Origin: Aphidius gifuensis
Lineage: Eukaryota; Arthropoda; Insecta; Hymenoptera; Braconidae
Reading direction: 5' to 3'
Length of the DNA stretch: 64,000 bases
NCBI RefSeq assembly: GCF_014905175.1
Contig: NC_057791.1
Coordinates: forward strand, 23,226,537-23,290,536
Shown: one piece after another, positions 59,127 to 64,000 of the stretch
Numbering within the stretch: the first letter of the stretch is position 1
How the letters are laid out: every line of letters begins with the position of its first letter
Position numbers and translations under genes: made by a program
The notes under the pieces: generated by a model
What the model saw: the letters and a program-made list of their open reading frames with translations, nothing else
What the model was told of the DNA's origin: nothing
Database searches by the model: none

Positions 59127-59530
59127 TTTTAATAATTAAATTATTAAATTTTATTCACGTTTTTTTAATTTTTATTTATAATTAAATAAATATTGTTTTT
59201 TAATTTGCTGTTGTTCACACACTTTAATTTAAATAGACTGATATATATTTAATTTTGATATTAATTATATTCAAGTTTAAATTTATTTTTATCAAGTAAT
59301 ATTTATGTATTACAAGGGTTGCAACTTGGCTTGTTTTTGATCTGTTGATTCAAGTGAGTCGTTGCGTAAACTGACGATGTCTTGGGATATCTTGTAGCTG
59401 GACCACGCTGTAAACTTCACTTGCCGGTTGATGTGGTGGGGAGGTTGGGCCTTGCAAGTGGTATAGTGGGAGAAATTGTTGGTCTTATGCCCTGACACAA
59501 AATCCCCACTTTTGCACTATATATTGATCA
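59127..59530 (-). promoter_or_regulatory. Leader and core promoter of the amos-like gene
   Basis: On the minus strand a TATA-like CAATATATAGT (59526-59516) is followed about 25 nt later by TCAGGGC near 59494, a possible initiator. From there to the ATG at 59126, about 365 nt, no ATG occurs on the sense strand, although several would be expected at this composition. The 59310-59500 part is much richer in GC and open for 62 codons without an ATG. This pattern fits a genuine single-exon 5' UTR. The start site is inferred. Confidence 0.6.
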
Positions 59531-61060
59531 AGTATATGAGAATTCTTTGTAGGCACCGCGGCAGCAGACACGCCCATAATCATTTTTATTTTTTTTTTTT
59601 TGCTTTATTTAATTTTTTATTTATTTATTTACTTTGGTTGTTGTTTTTTTTTTTTCATGCACTTGTTACTTTACTTTATTACTACTGAAAAAAAAAAATT
59701 GAAAATTATTTAAATAATTTTATAATATTTTAGATTTAATCTAAAAAATTGATAATATCAATTTTCAAATAATTTTTTTATTTATATTTTTTTGAGATAT
59801 ATATCTTGTTTGGAATTGCCTTTTTTTTTTGAATGACATTCATGCATCAGAACTTGAATAAAATCCGGATCTGAGTTTATTATTAAATGATGGAAAAAAA
59901 AAAAATGAAAAAATAACAGACAAGTAAAACCCAAGTAACCGATAACTTGTGATTTATTTTGAATTATAAAGATGAAACGGGAATGAGCAAGAAGTGAGAA
60001 TCCAAGGATTCTCCCTGTCATCTGAACCTTAATAATCACTTGTCTTGTTTAGCCAAGTGGAATGTGTCTCGTCCCCTCTCAAATAAGAAATGTCTTCTTC
60101 AATCCATTTGATTTTTTTTTTATTTTTATTTTCAAATTGATCATTTAGCCAATGTTAAACAAGTTTGCCAATTTTTAAGTACCTTTTTTTTGCCCTGCTT
60201 TATTTTTTCTTGTCATTTATTTTTTTCTTGTCTATATAACAAGAGCAATCTTCAATTGCTCCTTCCAGATGTGGACCACAGTGATCTGTTTAGTTTACGA
60301 GCTGCAAAGTTATATATCTGAACCCAAATTACGAGGGTTGACCGCTTATTTTTTTTTTTTTTCTTTTTGGGGGCTTTGAAACTTCCCTCACAAATATAGA
60401 CTTATTTTTTTATTTTTTTATATTTTTTTATTTTCATTTCTTAGACATTCTACAGTACTTTACGACACTTTAAACACCTTTGGGGCTGGAAATCCTCGAC
60501 AAATTTGACTTCTTTACGATGCTCAACAAACTTTATGAGGCAATCTTTCTTTTTTTTTTTATTTTATTCTTCTGTATTTCTTTTTTTTTTTTGTAAATAT
60601 TTACTTAAAAATTTTAAACGCTCAATGAAAAATTATTTGTATTAATTTTCACACCCTGTCAATATTTTTTTTTTTTTTTTTTGCTACTTAAGTTGTTATT
60701 AACAAATTATATATACACAAATAAAATTTTACACTATATACACCTGAGCAAATAAATTTTTCATATTTACAAAAATGTTTTATTAGAATTAATTTATTCT
60801 AATTATTCATTTACATATTTAATTTAAAAAAAAAAAAAAACAGGTTATATAAAATTTTATTTTTATATACATGTTTACTGTAATTTTAATTTAATTTTTT
60901 TTCATTTTATTGCAAATATTTGTAACTGTGCCTTTTTTTTCTGGAGTATTTGAAAAATTCTTGATGAAAAAACGAAAAAAAAAAATCAACTTATAGGCGT
61001 GTTTCGTTTCATTTCAATCGGTTGTTTTTCTTTTATTTTTTTTTCATCTTCGTTTTTCCT
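59531..61060. promoter_or_regulatory. Upstream region of the amos-like gene with E-box clusters
   Basis: No gene. A GC-rich word cluster (CACCGCGGCAGCAGACACGCC, near 59554-59574) lies just beyond the core promoter. E-boxes CATCTG, CACTTG and CAAGTG fall at about 60019-60060. Near 60246-60300 are an inverted repeat GAGCAAT/ATTGCTC, CAGATG and GACCACAG (a Runx-type word). Such clusters suit a proneural enhancer, but binding is inference. The rest is T-rich. Confidence 0.4.
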
Positions 61061-61210
61061 TGACTTTTGGTTAAAGCGGCGCCTTTCGCGTGGACCAAGG
61101 GCGGCACATTCGAGACCTCATTATATCCCTTTACTAATACGCAACAAATGAGCCGCGGCGACGTCTTGACGTTGACCAGCATCTCGATATACAACACTAG
61201 CCCAAAAAAA
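61061..61210. promoter_or_regulatory. GC-rich island 2 kb upstream of the amos-like gene
   Basis: About 140 bases of strikingly high GC beginning GCGGCGCCTTTCGCGTGG, with CCGCGGCGACGTC in the middle. Open frames exist on both strands but neither starts with a well-placed ATG near the left edge, and the frames outside the island degenerate into A/T runs. Likely a conserved non-coding element. Confidence 0.45.
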
Positions 61211-64000
61211 ATCACACGCCCTAAATATATATATATATTTCTTTTTTCATATATTTACTCTTATTTTTTTTTTTTGTAGATTCGTTTTTTTTTCCCTTTT
61301 TTTTTCATTTCGACAGTTTGTTTTCCCCAATTTTAGCCAGAACGAAAAAAAAAAAAATATCATCACTAAAAAGGGTGAAAAATTAATTATTTTTTATGGT
61401 ATTATTTGTTCTTTTTCGACTGTCGTGACTTTCATTTATTAATAGACTTCTGTCTGTGCTTAATCATCTCTCATTTTCTATATATAAATTAATATTGATA
61501 AATAATAATAATAGTGTGTTTTTGAAAAAATAATAATCACTATGTTTCATTGAATTTTCATGAAAGACAGATGATTGGATTATAATTTATTTATTATACA
61601 TTTATTGCAATAATATCGATACAAGTACAGATTGATTAATCTTGGCCTTGATCATGACAATAAATCGATTTATGAAGTGATGAATAATATCAAGCTTTTA
61701 ATTTTCAAGTACATGAATTGAAAAAATGAAATTACAATGAAAAAAGACTCTATTATATTGCAGATTCAACCAAGTTCATTAATTTAATTTTTTATAAAGT
61801 TAAATATGGTTATAATAAGAACATTTTTATCCAGAAAATAGTGGAAATTGTTGGATATTAATTTAACAAACAAACAAACAAATAAATAAATAAATGAAAA
61901 ATTACAAAAAAATTTTGTAAATAATTTAATAAATTTATTAAATTTATTAAATTTTTAAATTTTAAAAATAAATTTCAACAGTTTATTTATTTATAACAAA
62001 TAATTATTTAAAAAAAAAATGACAATTTAAAAATATAGTTTATATATTTAAAATTTATTTAATTTTTCCATTGCTTTTTCATTATATTGAAAATATTTTA
62101 TAACAATAATAGACAAAAATTTTTCATTCAAATAAAATTCACCGTAAATCAGCTAAACCTAGTCAAGATTTATGGCTCACTGATGTAGAAAAATATATTC
62201 GGTTATATATAAAGCCAGGATGAAAAAAAAAAAAATAGCATCCAATTTAAAAGTCACACTTTAGAGGTGATGTAATTACAGGTTCCAAACCACAAACGAT
62301 TTATAAACCCTCATCCCGCAAACTTGTTTTTCTTAATTTTTATTTATTCGAAAATTGGATTTCGCTGATTTTTCTCCACCTAGTTTTTATATAAAATTTT
62401 CATGCTCCATATACGATTGTTTTTTTTTTATTTTTATTCTTTTTATTTTCGAGAGTTTATAAGGGCGTGACATTTGGGGGGGTGTCTAGATTTCACACAT
62501 TTTTTTGGTGATTATTTATTGCTCTATATATGTGGTTAAAACAAATTTATAGGTTTTATACAAGAATGCAGTTAAATAGATTGGTGATTAATTGTCAAAA
62601 AATAAAATATAAGAAAATTTGATTTTCAGTTCATTATTCTTTTTTATTTGAAAAAATATATAAAGATTTTTTTGGAATATAAAAATTATCATCAATAATC
62701 AAAAAAGTAAAAATAAATTGAAAAAAAAATTATATTTATGCGATTTTTTAAACACCATAATTTCATTTTAATTTTCATTCAAGTGACAATTTGATGATGA
62801 TGATGATGATAATTTGAATTGAAGAAAATAATAAAATATTAAATGATTAACACTAATTGATATATGGTAGATTCATAAGGGTGCAATAATGACGTGTGTC
62901 TTATTTTCTCCACTTTGAAATGAAATGCAAAGAAAAGTCAAGAAGTATATTATAATGTGTAATTTAAAAAATGAATAATTTAAAGAAAAAAAAAAAACAA
63001 ATGTATATAAATAAATAAATATAAATAAGTAGAAAAAAAAAATTAAAAAAGGGTAAATAGACAAAATATGTATACAGAGATTGAGGATAGTTTGCAAGCA
63101 TGACGAGGCTCTCTCTCTCTTTTTTTCTCAGGAGCCTAACGAATCGTTAGTCGAGTATATTCTCATCAATGTGATGCGAATTATATAGCAACATCTATGT
63201 ACTATATAGACATATTACTATATTTATATATAAATATCCATCACGAATATTTCTCAACTTCTGTCTCATCTATAATATTATTTGCGATTATTATTTTCTC
63301 TTTTTAATTATCAAAAAAAAGAAACATTTTTTTTTAACATGCAAAATTAAAAAAAAAAGATTTATTTATTTATATTTATTTATTTATTTATAGTCAGGTA
63401 ATAATACTTTTTATATAAATTATTATTTTTTTAATTCAACTTAATAAATATAATTTTTCTTTTAAATTTATTTTTCAAATAAATATCATAATTATCAAAA
63501 AAAAATTTAAATTATTTAAATAAAAAAATTCTATATTGTTTGTTAGGTAATTATTATTATAGATAATAATTTTTTTTACAGACATTAATTTTTTTAACAG
63601 TCAAAATAATTAAAATAATAGATGACTAAAATTGATTTTATTAAAAAAAGACAATTCTCAATTTTTTGATAATTTTTTTAAACACTTGTTGAATTGATTT
63701 AAAAAAAAAATTAATAATTATTTTTTAATTTGATATTTATGTATTTATAACATAGTTTTTTTTCTTTTAAATTATCCATATGTTGTGTGTAATTTATCAA
63801 AATTGATTTTATGATAAATTTGAAAATAAAAAAAATTTATATTGATTACATGAAGAGTGTCATGTACTTTTACACTGGGATCATAGCTGCTGTATAGATC
63901 AAAGAAAATAATGAACATATTTTTTTTAATATTATCATTACTTATTTATAAATACCCACTCATGGTTAATTTGGATTTTTTTTAAAATCTTTTTTAACGT
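61211..64000. other. AT-rich flank, no gene seen
   Basis: Nearly 2.8 kb with no credible coding frame. The open frame at 62873-63097 is Phe/Tyr/Ile-rich. Minor features are a short (GAT)n run at about 62793-62811, a (CT)n run at about 63108-63120, CAAA/TAAA tandem units near 61870-61895, and less AT-rich patches near 62130-62310 and 63090-63190. Confidence 0.5.

Noticed and set aside
1..64000. tRNA genes, rRNA, CRISPR arrays, intact transposases or viral genes
   Set aside because: No B-box-like GGTTCGA words in a cloverleaf context, no regularly spaced repeats with unique spacers, and no polymerase, integrase or capsid-like frame was found.

Overview
The window looks like nuclear DNA from a hymenopteran insect, most likely a parasitoid wasp with a very GC-poor genome. 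The base composition is extremely AT-rich, with long A and T runs. The genes have short AT-rich introns with GT-AG ends, and the gene set is clearly insect: RpS26, NSA2, hippo, BCAS2, haemocyte-type transglutaminases and an atonal-family proneural bHLH. The very low GC and the tandem F-box/LRR genes are reminiscent of aphid-parasitoid braconids, but that placement is inference.

Layout. The first 31 kb is gene-dense. On the minus strand, 1266-6031 is an 11-exon gene for a winged-helix plus nucleoside-phosphorylase-fold protein. It is head-to-head with RpS26 (6695-7226, +), which converges on NSA2 (7771-8550, -). At 9314-9780 (-) lies an S1-domain gene of the ZCCHC17/pNO40 type whose 5' exon looks decayed. 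At 10591-14777 a tandem duplication of about 2.1 kb carries two F-box/leucine-rich-repeat genes (+). These are followed by the complete Hippo kinase gene (15176-17907, +), which converges on BCAS2/SPF27 (20217-21158, -). At 23047-30406 there are two tandem, complete, nine-exon transglutaminase genes (-). They have matching splice phases and an intact Cys-His-Asp triad. Intron 7 of the downstream copy holds a partial copy of its own exon 5 beside a small inverted-repeat element.

From about 31 kb to 58 kb I find no convincing protein gene. The stretch holds a tandem duplication of about 0.95 kb (31.2-33.05 kb), one extremely AT-rich block, a 102-bp foldback, a few well-formed but unassigned candidate exons, and several isolated islands of clearly higher GC. 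At 58059-59126 (-) lies a single-exon atonal-family gene whose bHLH matches Amos best. It has a TATA-like motif and a long ATG-free leader. The desert and the GC islands on both sides are probably its regulatory landscape, which is typical of developmental regulators.

Genes and roles. Housekeeping functions cluster at the left: ribosomal protein, 60S biogenesis, spliceosome (NTC) and growth control (Hippo). The transglutaminase pair is the haemolymph-clotting and cuticle cross-linking arm. The F-box/LRR pair probably supplies SCF ubiquitin-ligase adaptors. No tRNA, rRNA, CRISPR array, intact transposase or viral gene was seen. All exon boundaries were read by eye from splice signals and reading frame, without transcript support.
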